Shown: positions 30,376-42,783 of the stretch, one piece after another
How the letters are laid out: each line of letters begins with the position of its first letter
How positions within the stretch are numbered: the stretch's first letter is position 1
Assembly (NCBI GenBank): GCA_015680685.1
Contig: MNCI01011353.1
Span: forward strand, 1-48,170
DNA length: 48,170 nt
Direction: 5' to 3'
Source: Gnetum montanum
Taxonomy: Eukaryota > Streptophyta > Gnetopsida > Gnetales > Gnetaceae
Position numbers and translations under genes: made by a program
Notes under the pieces: generated by a model
Databases searched by the model: none
What the model was told of the DNA's origin: nothing
The model's input: the letters and a program-made list of their open reading frames with translations, nothing else

Positions 30376-33300
30376 TCCTCACTATATTCATCAACCTCTA
30401 TGAGTTGTGTAAGCATTTACACATAGAACATAGTCAATGGAAGCTTGTTAGAGGGGGATGGGATGTATTCTTTTCCATCCTAGTGTATAATTTCCAATTG
30501 ATTCTTAGCGTCAAATTCGGAGTGTGGTATTAATGACCAACTTGTATCTTGGCATAGAGGAAGTTGTATAATTTCTCATTAATGACCACAAAATTTTGGT
30601 TTTGCCTCTTTTCCTAAGAAATTACCTTCATTCTATGATTGTAGAGTCTTTTGAGTCATAGACATGAACTAAATCTTGGCTAGATACCATGTTTGTGATG
30701 TTAAGGAGCAATATGGTTAATCAAATGAAAGAAATTGTAAATGTACTAAAAATTGCTAAAAAAATTTTAAAAATGATAAACATAGCATAAATTCTAACCA
30801 ATGGAATTTAAAAATGATTGTAAAAGGAAAAAATGGCTGAAAATGGGTTACTTACTATAAATAGTAAGTGGTTGTCAAAGGGGGTATACTCGCTTACTAA
30901 AAATGGAATGAGGGGGGTATCACACTCTACCTACTCCTAGCTTCCTAGCTACAAAAAAATGATAAGAATAACAAAATTGAGTCACTTACTATAAATGGTA
31001 AAAGGGATTGTTAATGGAGTATACCCCTTTACTAAAAATGAAAAGCAATGGTATCAACCACACCCACACTAAGCTTCCTAGCTTCACCTATGCTATGGTG
31101 TAGTGGTGAGGGCAAGGGGTTGATGGCCAAGAGAAGAAAGGAGGTAATATGGAAGGTCTTACATAATTTCTTTCAACGTTAAAGTAGGAGGAAGGGGCTT
31201 TACTTTTCTGGAAAGTTTTGTTTTGACTGAAAAACCAAAGTAGAAACTTTAATTTTTTCCAAAGGGGAGGTTGCTTTTTTTTTTCCTAAGAGAATTGGTA
31301 ACTTTAACCCTACCATAAAAAATTCATGGCAAGGGGTTTGGGTGGTCTAGGCATATGACACTTCCTAGCTAAGAGGGGTAACACCCTTCCTAGCTATGGA
31401 GGGTATGACACTTCTTAGTTGGCTTTAAAAATCCCAGTAACTACTATGATTTTTTTTACAACCAAAGCCTAAACATCCATGTTAGCTCTGCTATGAAATT
31501 TTCAGAACAAGGGGTGGGGTGGGTATGAGGCTTTGGCAGCACATCAATGCTAGCCTTAAAATTTTTAACTATCGTGAAATTTTCTAAAACCAAAATTACC
31601 TACAACCTTAACATTGGGTTTTGGTGGCATGGGAGGAATGTGTTGCAATATTGGTTTTATGGCAAAAAATTTGGAAAAAGGTTTGGATGCAGAACTTGGA
31701 TGGAGGCCCTTCTTTTAGTGCTAGAAAACTATAGTAATTGAAGAATTTGATTACTGGAAACTGAAAATATCAACTCAACAACCTTAATTCCAAATCCCCA
31801 TGTCCTTCAAAAAATGAGATTTTAGGTGCCTTGGATGGTCTGACAAATTGAAACACCACAAAAATTTGCATGTTATAATCAATTTTCATTATGTAGCTTT
31901 CACCCCATGAAACACAAGCTAAAACTTCATTGTAAATATGAAGGTTGTAACCCAAAATGGAAAATTTCACATACTTTATACTTTTGGGACTAAAAAAATG
32001 CCTCAGAAGTGGTCAAAGCCTCATTTCCCAAGTGAGAAAGGTCACCTAGTATCTATATTTGGGCTTGGGAGGCTAGGGGATCATAGATGCCTTTTGGAAT
32101 GCCAAAAATGGTAATTTGATGGGTTTTATGGGAGGTATACATTTTTCTATGCTGGAAACACTTGCAAGGGATAGCTCTCACCTACCCCCAACATGGAGAG
32201 GTGGGGAGTTTCTCCTTGGAAACTTCCACCTTCAACCCCCCCTAGTTTGAAGAGGTGGGGAGTTTCTCTTCAACTTGGAAACTCCACCCCTCCCCCCTCA
32301 CCCAACATGGAGGCTTAACCACCAATGTGGAAAATTCACCCCAACATGAAAGCCATAACAGCTAGATTTCAACACTTCATGCACTCCAACATTGACCATC
32401 CTCTTTAGCAAGCTTGGTGGAGAGCTTAGCATGGAAGATTCATCTTTAGTGTGGAAGGTGTGCCCTCATTATTATTTATAGTAAATTAAATGGCCATGGG
32501 AGGAGGCACTTATTATATATGGTAACCTCCCAAACTTGGACACCCATATTACCTGAATAAGACAAAAATCTGTAGCAATTTAACAACCAATTTGCAACCA
32601 TTGTGTAGCCAAATTACAGCCAAATCATAGCTATTTTACAATACCATTCATGGCCTAAAATGAATAAAAAATAGCCTCAAAAACCATTGATAGGTTTCAC
32701 CCTTTTGGCATAGGAATAAATTGAACATACATTTTTCAAGAAATAATTCCATACTCATTGCATTTTCAAGTACTCAAGGGCTCTCACAATCTCCCATGTT
32801 TGCATTCTCTTGAACCCCAATGTGAAAGAATTATCACCCTGAGATTTTTGAATTTTTTATGTCAACACTATACTTCTAAGATTTCCAATCCCTGGCGTGG
32901 AGAAATCTAGCATCTAAATTTTCCACTTTTATCATCCCCCAGTAGTAGCCAATGTTGTAGATCTAAGATTGTAGCACTGAAGGCTTGATATCATCAGGAG
33001 TGGCAGGACATCTAGATTGTGGAGCTAACTACATCGACTTTAACGAACCTTGAATTCTTGTCCAAGTAAACCACCTTGATGCCAATTCAGGCACCATTTG
33101 CACACATTTTTTTAACTTATTCTTTAATTTTTTTTAAAAAAATTAAGCTTTAGGTTTTGTGTGTAAGATATATTTGTTTATTTTTTTGTGCATTATTTAG
33201 ATCTATTATGAGTTTTTAGATTCCATTTTATTACACTATTTTGCAAACCCCAAGTCCTTGGTTGATCTACCAAATCAACTAGGATACCTCAAATTCCATT

Positions 33301-34300
33301 TGTTTGTGGAGGCCTTGGTGATCTGAGGTTGAGAATTGCTATGCATTGGATCTGTCAATCTTCATTCTAGCAATCATCTTTCTAATCACAATAGTTTTCT
33401 TGATGCTAGAAGAAGGACCTCTACCTAATTTTTATGCCAAAATCTATTAGCCATATTTCCAATGTTTTCTACTAGTAGTGAATTTGCATTTTTATAGCTA
33501 AGACCTTGGAAATGCAACGTTGACCTTACCTTCCCTATAGCAAAAATCCAAGCATCGAAGTTGTAGGTGGTTTGGGTGCTGAAATTTCATAGCATCTACT
33601 ATGAATTTTAGAAACAAAACTAGTGTGGAAGCCTTAACAACCATTCAATTTTTTTTGCTACACTTTTTCCAAAAAACTAACATTGGTTTCCATACCAACT
33701 AATCCTAATTTCCTCTTCTTTTTGGTAAAATATGAGATACAAATGAGAAGTTATGATGCAAGGGCATCACGGTTGATGGTGACCATGGAACCAAAGTGGC
33801 TTACCTTTGAAAACATTGACCTCTCATTGAAGTTCTTGTGAGAGAGTCAATGTGTAGGTTTAAGGCTAGGCCAACTGTGGAACTACTTTGCTACTAGATT
33901 GCTTGTTGATATGCTTTCCCCCAACTTTTTTGGGTAGGGTGAACCTTATTTGGGCTCTACATGTTACTAAATGTTTATTGCAAGATGCTTCCCATCAATT
34001 GGATTGTGTGTCACTAGATGGGATTTTCTTTGTTATTTTTGAAACTTCATCATGTTTATATGATAGGTGTTTTCTTCATAGGATGACTTATGTTAGATCT
34101 TTGATAGGCTTTGATAGGCCGATAGAGACATCCACAGGATGACTTATGTTATGTTCACCTTGGGCTTTAAAGTTTAATTTGAAGAGGGTGCCATGTGGTC
34201 ACAACGCATTAGCATCAAAAAGGCTTGCAATCTTTGCTATGTAGGAAATAAAAGGGTGTTGGGATATAGAAATAGATGGGATTAGGCTATGATGGGATAA
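30376..34300. other. Unassigned stretch 5' of element C
   Basis: No supported gene. Position suggests the leader and perhaps LTR of element C, but I could not find a matching LTR pair. It contains a tandem duplication around 30830-31090, C-rich repeats at 32180-32330 (AGGTGGGGAGTTTCTC twice), TATA-like TACTATAAATAATA on the minus strand near 32475-32490, and a block near 31707 shared with 41068 upstream of gag D (CTAGAAAACTATAGTAA). Bases 33100-33280 are T-rich. Confidence 0.45.
30830..31090. repeat. Two-copy tandem repeat of about 133 bp with TATA palindrome
   Basis: Each copy contains CTTACTATAAAT.GTAA, then TACTAAAAATG.AA and (AAGC/CTAG)CTTCCTAGCT. In the first copy the core CTTACTATAAATAGTAAG is an inverted repeat with 8-bp perfect arms around TATAAATA (about 30851-30870). 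Confidence 0.65.
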
Positions 34301-35330
34301 TAGGAATAGACCCTATTGAGAATTTTAACTAGTCCAATCATGCACATTTGAGCAATGTGACGACTTACTACTATGATGAGATGGACCTTTGCATAACCAC
34401 CTAGGGCTTCATCCTTCAAACACAACTCTAAGAAGACAAGAAAACCACATAAGACATAAATAAAAAAAGACTATAGATGACAAAATGTGGAAGGCCACAT
34501 CAATGAGACAGGTTACATAGATTGCAAGTGCTTTATTTTGAAACTGTAGTGTGCTTACTCGCTTGGTGTAGAAGAAGAATTATAGTATGCCTACTTAATT
34601 GCTTACAAAAGGATGGAAAAATTTATTAATGACTAATCCCAAAACCAATTTAAGGTCTTGGTAAATCTTGGCTTCACTAGTTTAAGTTCCTAGTAGATTG
34701 TCAAGCCTAGTTTAGGGTCTTGATAGATCATGTTGTGCTAGTTTATAGTCCTAGACGATAGCTCTATGCTAGTTTAACATCTTAGTGGACATGTTGTGCC
34801 ACTTTTAAATTCATGGTGGACTACTAGTTTATATTCATAGTAGACCTCTATGCTAGTTTAATTTTATAGAAGATTAGCTATGCTAGTTTAATGTTGTATC
34901 GAATGAGCTATGCTAGTTTAATTTCTTACCAGATGAGCTATGCTAGTTTAGTATCATAGTAGATGAGTTGTGCTAGTTTAGTGTCATAGTTGATGAGTTG
35001 TGCCAGTTTAACATCTTAGCAGATGAGCTATGCTAGTTTAACATCATAGTGAATGAGCTATACTAGTTTAGTGTCATAGTAGATGAATTATTACCTTGCT
35101 TCATTGATATGCTATGCTACATGCTAGATGTAGTATGGCTTCAAGTGTGAATGGTTCACTAGATTGGCAACCTAATTTTTTTCTAAAGAGCGAGCTTGAA
35201 TGAGAAAAAAGAAATTCAATAAAATTTGGAATTTTCTAGGGAAGGTAAACATGTTTGTGCTAGTTTTAGGCTTCAATAGGCTGTATGCATGCCAATTTTA
35301 GGCCTTGGTAGGCTGCGAACATGCTAAACA
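34301..35330. repeat. Repeat family X: 30-bp array copy
   Basis: Seven 30-bp units in exact register start at 34877, 34907, 34937, 34967, 34997, 35027 and 35057 (consensus about GCTATGCTAGTTTA-CATAGTAGATGA). Looser units lie at 34640-34870 and GGCC-type units at 35260-35320. The upstream block CATCCTTCAAACACAACTC at 34410 matches 14591, tying this copy to the one at 14417-16615. Confidence 0.8.
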
Positions 35331-35689
35331 TGCCATGCGGGGGAGGGTTGGTCATGCTCAGGGGTGGAATTAACTTGTGAATTTGTAGGGAAATGAAAAA
35401 TCATCATTTTCAGCTCAATATGGTTGACTACACTATCACCCCACTATGCTCTCCACTAGATGTTTGGTGGCAAGCATAGTCCTAGGTTAGTGGATCATTA
35501 AATTATCCCAAGAGGATATATAGACATGATTTTACCATGGTAACTTGTCATTTTCTTTGTCTTTAATGTAATGTTAAGAGAGTAGTCTTGCTGCTACTTA
35601 TTCCTTTGCTACCAATGGAGAGTGTAGTCCTAGGGAAGATGATGCATTGGAGTGGATGCCTTCACCCAGGGCTAGCAAACATTGTTGAG
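35331..35689. other. Spacer between family X and a coding relic
   Basis: Contains one GACTACAC.ATC..CACTATGCTCTCCACTAG unit near 35425 resembling the hairpin repeat at 42225-42670. Nothing else is recognised. Confidence 0.4.
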
Positions 35690-36853
35690 GGAGAGAGAGC
35701 ACTGGGCCACCTACCACATGTGCCCATGGAGGAGAGAAGGTTTCTTGCATCAACCAAGTAAAATAACTACACTCTCCCCCTAGCCTTCATTATCTTATCA
35801 TTTTTTTTGTTTTCGGTTGAGATTAATCTATTGTTCTATGCCTACAGGTCCTAAGATGTAGTGGGATCTAAGCAAGATGGAAATGATGGATGCTCTACTC
35901 GACCTTCCTCCTAAAGTTGGTCAGGTGTCTTGTCACATGTACAAGACATCTAAGAAGTGCATGCCTTATTGTGCAAATTCATTATGGGTTTTTAGATGCT
36001 TTAATGAGCACCTGTGATAATGCGTGCATGAATTGTAGGAGAGGGTGATTAGCTAGGATGAGAAGATCAAGGATCTTCAATCTAGATATGACTTCATAGC
36101 AACTACATTATAGAGAGATGGCACCTAGTGTACCTCTAAGATTGAGTATGCTAGGTATTGGATAGCCCTCAAAGGTAAGAACGATGCCACATGGGAGTTG
36201 GTAGGGCAACAACTCCATATGTATTTTCTTACTCAAAAAAATCAAGATTGGAAGAATTATAGCACAAAGGCTTATTGATAAAGACAAATGCAAAAGAATC
36301 ACAAGCATTAGTACAAGGGGAGCACGATGTGTACCTGGAGTGGTACAAAGAAGAGTCTACTAAATACTATCACCTCGAGATGTTTCTTGAGGCAATTGGT
36401 GAGAAGTAGGCATATGACTTCTTTGCACAATGTATGATTGTGAGTGACTTTCCTGTAAGACATATCATTAGCCCCTTTGGAGAGGCCTCTTCTACTACAT
36501 TCTTCATGGAGCCACCTACATGGACCACCATGGACAAAGGCAAGACACTTGTAGGTATTAACTTTATCTAGGAAGACTGGATGCAAATTTTTGAAGCCAA
36601 GATCCTCCATTGCTTAGAGGCTGGCCTTGGAAAGTTACCTCTAGAACTCACTGACATGGAATCTTCCCAAGTTAGTTTTTTCCAAATTAGTTTTTTATGC
36701 TTTGTATATTTTGTGTTAGCTCATTTCATGCATGCTTGCTTACTAATCAAACATATTTGTTAATGGTTGTGGTAGGTACCAGGTAATGATGTCAGCCCCA
36801 ATGACTAAGTAGAGGAAGCAGAACCTCCACCTCCACCTAGTGCTACTGGTTGA
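35690..36853 (+). pseudogene. Unrecognised spliced coding relic (plus strand)
   Basis: Exon-like blocks carry splice signals: exon to 35757 (CAACCAA|GTAAAA), intron 35758-35847, exon 35848-36670 (after TGCCTACAG), intron 36671-36775 (GTTAGT...GGTAG, with branch-like TTACTAATCA near 36740), and a last exon to TGA at 36853 with Pro-rich 'EEAEPPPPPSATG'. The final intron joins in phase (ESSQ|VPGND). Middle exon pieces include 'MEMMDALLDLPPKVGQVSCH', 'DEKIKDLQSRYDFIATTL' and 'HDVYLEWYKEESTKYYHLEM', in more than one frame with stops. I do not recognise the family; it could be a retroelement accessory protein or an old host gene. Confidence 0.5.
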
Positions 36854-37723
36854 GAATGATCAAATGTACCTCCCATTAGGGTTTTTTCACTACTTTTTTG
36901 CAATGTGATGCTATTCATGCTATGTATTATTATTCATATTACATTTTCTATGGATGATTATTTGCTAAGTGTAATGTGTAAACGTTTATCCTTATATGAT
37001 GATTTTATTACATTTTCTATGAGTACATGAGTCTAAGCCATTGTGAGCCATAACAATATTGGGCCATTATGAGCCATAGCAAGTTTATAGTTAGTTTAAA
37101 TCCTTGATGGGACCCATGCTAGTTTAAGGCCATTTCAAGCTACAGTGAGAGGATTGAAGGAAATAGTTTTAGGCCATTTCAGACAACAAAAATAGTTTTA
37201 AAAGCAACAGTTTTAGGCTATTCTAGGCCACAAGCATAGTTTAAGGGTGATAGTTTAAGGCCATTCTAGGCCATAATGTTTCTAGTTTAAGGCCATAGTG
37301 GGCCATGCACTACTACCCTCCCTTTTTTTGTAATTTTGTCTTTTATGTTTTTTATGTATTTTGATGCTTTTTATGTATTAAATCAATAACTACAGAAGTG
37401 TAAACTAACAAGAAAATGTCTAAAAAAAGAAAATGAATGTGCAAAATAAGCAAATAAATGCATAATTTAAGTAATCGAGCTAAATGCAAATAACATGCTA
37501 CCATGCTAATCTAATGAAACACAAATGCAACATTGCTAGAGAGTAAGGTACAGGGCATGAAAAAGCAAATAGCAGGTAGACCTAGTGCATTTTTTACCAA
37601 GGGAACACCTTAGTTGCATAATTGCTTCCTAACCCAATGTGGGTTAGGGGGCATGTAGGGTTTAGATTACACTACCCATTATTTCCCATGATCCTTTCTT
37701 GCTACTTAAAAGGGTAATTATCC
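36854..37723. other. Family X units and spacer
   Basis: Bases 37025-37310 hold at least seven degenerate family X units (TTTAAGGCCAT, TTTTAGGCCATTTCAG, GGCCATTCTAGGCCATA). The rest (37311-37723) is AT-rich with no gene. It separates the protease end of element D from the plus-strand coding relic. Confidence 0.55.
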
Positions 37724-38230
37724 CTAAAGGGCATTCTCTGGGAGGTCATTAAATTTGACTACTTTTGTGGATAAGTTTGCATCATGTGTTTCATTGTCTA
37801 CCATAGGTGCATCATTAAAAAACTCAACATCTGACCCTTGCTCCATATCTATGTTGTTGATGGCCAAAGGGGTGACATTATCACTATGGATGATAACTTC
37901 ACCACCTTTGTACAGGAGGTGAATCTCTTGATGAATCAAAGAGGAGATAGCTAGTAATTGGGCCAACCAAGGTTTGCCCAATATTAGGTTAAAGCATGAC
38001 ATCTCTTTGATGACAATGAATTCAGCAGTCATGGGGAATTTCTCCCCTACTACAAATGCTATAGTTATGGTGCCCTTGATGATGACACGTGATCTATTAA
38101 AGAATTTCAAGCATGTGATTTTCCTTGGCTTAATTTGGTCTATGAGGCATAGCTTGTCCATGATAGTGTATGGTATTATGTTTGTGGTTGCTACATCATC
38201 AATGTGCACTCTATGAATCTTGCATTACCC
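37724..38230 (-). pseudogene. Protease relic of element D
   Basis: An open frame of 161 codons (38209-37724) reads 'MHIDDVATTNIIPYTIMDKL', then 'LKFFNRSRVIIKGTITIAF', 'FPMTAEFIVIKEMSCFNLIL', 'GKPWL' and 'SSLIHQEIHLLYKGGEVIIH'. This is the retropepsin domain of plant Ty3/gypsy elements, with the late hallmark GRPW/GKPW followed by S-[ST]-LHQ-like. The active-site triplet is D-D-V instead of D-x-G. The frame is unusually intact for this window. No reverse transcriptase follows downstream (below 37724). Confidence 0.82.
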
Positions 38231-40975
38231 AATGTGTATGGTAATAAACATTAGAGCCATTATGACCTCATCCCTCTCAGGATTAACCTTAATTTCCTTA
38301 TTGAAAAATGCTAGGGATGTGGAACTTGATTCCTATAGCATAGGGGGCAACATCACTACATGAATAGAGTTCTCATTTGCAGAGATGTCCTTCGTAATAG
38401 GAATGGAGGTAAACATTAACACCAGTGATTTACAATGGGCAAGGAAGGTTATGATTAGGTCATACAAGCTCAATGTTGTATTTTTTTATGTTTCACCACT
38501 TTCTTAACTTCGACTAATGCATCCACAAAGTCTTTTTCATTGGCCATGTTTTTATTGGCCTTGACTTCTTCCATGTAGCCTAAGAGACAGATTTCTTATG
38601 GAGGTGACTTAGGCTTTATTTACATGGCCTACTTAGATGCCTCAGAACTCTCTTGTGATTTGCTAGTTATGGCCTCTTTAGTTGTTTTGGCCATGAGAAT
38701 TGTAGATATGTGGACTAGTTTTGGTGGACACAATGTTCTTTGGTCTTCATGTTGCCTAACCATTTCATCTATGATACATTCATTGGGTCTCTTGTGTTGC
38801 CACCAAGGGGGTGTGCCCGTGTTGCTACCAAGGTTGGCCCTTGGATGGGAAGGATCTGATGTGTTGCCTACTATTGGGCTTTGGGCAAGTGAGGAGCTAG
38901 CATGTTGGGACACTCTAACAACAAAGGATGGATGAATAGTTGTTGTTGCAACATGTTGTGGGATCCTAACCACAAAAAGCATTATGGATGCCCAAGGTGA
39001 TACTCTGACAATGAAGGGGAGCCTTGAACCCATGGGGGTTGAGGGGATCTTTGCACTACCATAGGGTACCTAGACCATGAATGGTTGCTATGTGTGTTCT
39101 ATATCATCATCAATGCTAATATAATTTATGACATAGCTAGAATCACTTACATTTAGAGGCTCATTGTACACCCTCATGGACTGGTACTGGGGCTTGACCA
39201 AGTTTGCAGTGTTAAGCACTAGCTCACCTCTATTTATCATCAGTTGTAGGTTTTCTTGTAAAGCTAGGTAAAATTCTATGCTATGGTTGGTCATCTAGTG
39301 GTAATGACAAAATCGATTCAACCTAAAATGTCTTGAGACTAGGGGCTTATTTCGCATCACTGAAGTAAGGTTTCTTAGCAACTTGCAGTATTTGTCATGT
39401 TTTTTGTAGGCATCCTCACATATTTGTTTGTACTAGATGCATCTAGATTTTCACAATTATTTCAACAGCACTAAGGGATTTATCGACAACTAGGTTTACT
39501 TAGAGCAATCCTTGCACTGAAAGTTGGACCTTCAAAAAACCTACATTGTGGCCACCAAGGATGTAGTTTGGTTGGTTTCCTTGGCACTAGCATTGGAAAC
39601 TTTATTGTTAGGTTGGGCTTTGGGCTACCTCATCATTAGCCCTGGTTGGTTTCCTTGGCCTCCTTGGCTATGGTTTCCACCATTGTATTTTTCTTTTCCT
39701 TGTCCTTGTCTATCCTTGCTTGCTAGCTTTTGTAAGCCACATAGGTTGTGTCCTTGCTAGCTTCTACTACATCCTCTATGTTTTTGGTTTGAGCAAAGGC
39801 TTGGCATAGAGATTGTGGGCCCAAGTAGTACAGCTTTAACTTTATAAAGTTATTAACTACAACCTCAAAAATGGCTAGGATATATTCTTCCACTATCAGC
39901 TCTTGTATTTAATTTACTTAAGCACTTTAATATTGAATTAATTATTGCACAAGCTCTAGGTGGCCCTACTTGACTTGCATTAGTTAGTCTAAGGTTTCCT
40001 TTAGATAATTTGAAGAACATTACAAATTAGCTTAAGAGGTCCTCCAAATAGGAGATAGATCCTTTGGGTAGTGCATGGTACCAATATAATGCTTTGCTAG
40101 TTAGTAACATGGTGAACATGTGTGTAATGGCATGTGGCCATGCTTGCAACAGGACCTAAACATGACTAGATATACATTGGGATCTCCCTCATCATTATAT
40201 TTGGTGAATTGAGGTAGTGAGACCCTAACTGGAAGAGTTAGATGTGGTACTATAGGAATTCTAAGGTCATCCTAGTAGAAGTCCACCACTTTGATAGTTT
40301 TATAGAAGATGGCTTTGAGTCACTTCACCTATTCTATCAAGGTTTGGATCAATTGGAACACCTGGCCTAAGTTTAAAGATGCTCTAGCTAACTAAGCTAG
40401 TTGTGCTATTTGCTATTGGTTTGGCTATGTGGTCCATGACCTAGTCACTAGTTACAAAACTACATGATGTGCTAGATGCATTGGTTGTGCTATGGGCATG
40501 GTGATTGGGACAAGTAGTGCACACATGGGTTGGGCCAACATCGAAGGCACCAACAAAATAGGTATGATGTAGGATGCCTAAGTCATTTGGGACCTAGGGA
40601 GGGGCCTTACATGTGTATATGGTTGAGTTGATATGGTTGCTATAGGAAAAGATGGCTAAATGGGTTGCGATGATGCTATAAAGGACAAGTAAAGGAGCGC
40701 TGTTGCATCATAATGCATGTATTTCATCTAATGTGTTGCTACTACAAGCATTAACCTAGGCCCAGTAGAGTGGGAAGGTGATGTTGGTGCTATGACCATC
40801 TCAAGGAGAATGGGTGAACTAAATTGAGGAGGGATCAAACTAGTGATTGCTTGTTGGAAGGTGGTGTGGAAAGGGTCCTTGTGCTTGAAGCAAGCTTCGA
40901 ACTCATCCTTTTCCTCCTATAGGACTTCCTTATAATCTATTCCTACATCATGCTCACTTTCTTGATATCATCCTT
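38231..40975 (-). pseudogene. gag relic of element D
   Basis: In order: acidic N-terminus 'EEKDEFEACFKHKDPFHTTF' (about 40920-40850), 'GQVFQLIQTLIE' and 'LPQFTKYNDEGDPNVYLVMF' (about 40220-40160), degraded capsid, a knuckle-like 'RFCHYH.MTNHSIEFYLAL' whose last Cys position is Phe, 'MINRGELVLNTANL' (39294-39088), and a Pro/Ser-rich spacer (39033-38629). It is homologous to gag C at all these points. Multiple stops and frameshifts. Confidence 0.78.
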
Positions 40976-42224
40976 CTCACAAATCCCTATAGGAAATATT
41001 GATAGATAAGTGTGATGTAGAGAGCATGCAAGAAAACCACAACAGAGTCGAAAAAAGTGGTTCAGCCCTTCTTCTAGCTCTAGAAAACTATAGTAACCAA
41101 AAACATCGATGCTTGAAACACTGAGATTCATGCATGTGTAGCTTAACCTCGAACCCATGCGAGGGCCTATTGAGGGGAGAGATAGGATGCCCTAAATAGT
41201 CTAGCTAATTGAACAAGGAATTATCGAATGCAACAGGGGTGTAGTATGGTTAGCTGCAATGCTAATGAGAGATGGTGTAAAGTGTGTAGGTGTTTTTTGT
41301 GGTGTTGATGGTGTTTATAGTATCAATGGTATTAACGATGTTGAGTGTAGTCACAGATGCCTAATGGGGAATGAGTGAAGTCAAAAGTTTCAACAAAGTG
41401 GGTGGTGTCAACATGTGTAGACCACTACCCAAGCATAGTTTTAGGCATATCTATGCACTAAAATAACAAAAAATACAAGTGCAAAAAATGCAAAGGAAGA
41501 GAAAGAGAAGAAAAACACCACCCCTAATAGGGTTAAGCATAGTTAACACAAAAACAGGTTAGAAGGTACATAGTGTACAACAAGTGTAGTGGATACCATA
41601 GTCATAGTCTCTGAGGTGTTTGGCCATGAATACTAGCATTTTGTTGAGGTGTCTACATCTACTAGGTTGGCCACTATGGGGTATGCAGTGGTCTACAACT
41701 TTACCTCTTCTTGGTTTGCCAAAATGCCTTCTGTTTTCTCTTAAGAACTTCTTAGATTTGCCAAGCCTTTAATTTTTTCAACCATAAAAACTTTGAGGAA
41801 ATAGGTGTTTATAGGTCTAGTGTTAGCAAAAAGTGCAAGATGGTTGCCACATGGCAGAGGGAACAGTTGGGACTACATCTAGTATAGTCACTATTCATGT
41901 GGTGTATTGATGGGACTAGTGGTGTTGTGCTTTGTTATGCTCTGTTGAGCTCTACAAGATTGTGAGACTGTGACTATGCTACCAACTACATGTGTGTGCC
42001 AAGAAGATAATAAGGTACCTAGAAAATGAAAGCTTGATACTACACTCTACAAGACTATGCTCTTCACACTCTCCCATGGGATTGAGTGTAGTCACAGTTT
42101 TAGGACAAAAGGAGATATAAAAAAGAAGTATCTTGCTGACTACATTTGCCAAAGGTGAGTTGACTGCATTTTGGAGCTAAGCTGAGCAATTTTGCTACAC
42201 TATGGAGGCCACTAGAGACTATTC
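40976..42224. other. Unassigned stretch 5' of element D
   Basis: No gene. CTAGAAAACTATAGTAA at about 41083 matches the leader region of element C near 31722. From about 42060, single degraded copies of the hairpin repeat appear before the main array. Confidence 0.45.
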
Positions 42225-42670
42225 TAGATAACTAGCTCTCCACAAGAGGTTGACTATGCTTCCAATTAGAGGTGAGTGTAGTCCTAAGACTTGTCAAAAC
42301 TTGTGAAAACTAACTATTCTTTCCATGAGAAGCTGACTATGCTCTCAACTGGGATTCAATGTCATTTCAACACTTAGCTAAAATTTGTTAAAACTAGCCT
42401 TTCTATTTACTACACTCTCCACAAGAGGCTAACTACACTCTCATCTCGAGTTGAGTGTAGTCTTATTACTTAGAAAAAAATTGCAAAAAAAAAGAAATGG
42501 CCTTCATGCTAACTATGCTCTCCACGAGAGATTGACTACACTCTCAACTAGGGTTGAGCATAGTATCAACACATAGCCAAAATTTACGAAAATTGGCCTT
42601 CATGCTAACTACACTCTCCATGAGAGGCTGACTACACTCTCAACTAGGGTTGAGCATAGTCTCTGCAGTT
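42225..42670. repeat. Hairpin-bearing tandem array, about 95-bp units
   Basis: Five units anchored by CT(C/T)TCCA at 42236, 42319, 42415, 42518 and 42614. Each contains GAGAGGCTGACTACACTCTC-like sequence followed by CTCAACTAGGGTTGAG, an inverted repeat (CTCAAC/GTTGAG) extended by ACTA...TAGT. The last two units are nearly identical, the first two more decayed. Confidence 0.82.
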
Positions 42671-42783
42671 AACAAAAATTTGTAGCCAAGATGTCATAGT
42701 CTAGATTTGGTGGTATTTTAAAGCTTGCCACAATGACCCATAACATAGACAAATAACTAAGGCACATAAAATAAAGTCCTTAC

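Noticed and set aside
34877-35086. Possible CRISPR or minisatellite coding for a repeat protein
   Set aside because: There are no spacers. Although 30 bp is a multiple of three, stops (TAG in CTAG) occur in frames across units and sister arrays have a 29-bp period.
35615-35762. 48-codon open frame starting at ATG 35615
   Set aside because: A different register joins the next exon in phase (HQPS|PKM), so this short frame is probably a shadow.
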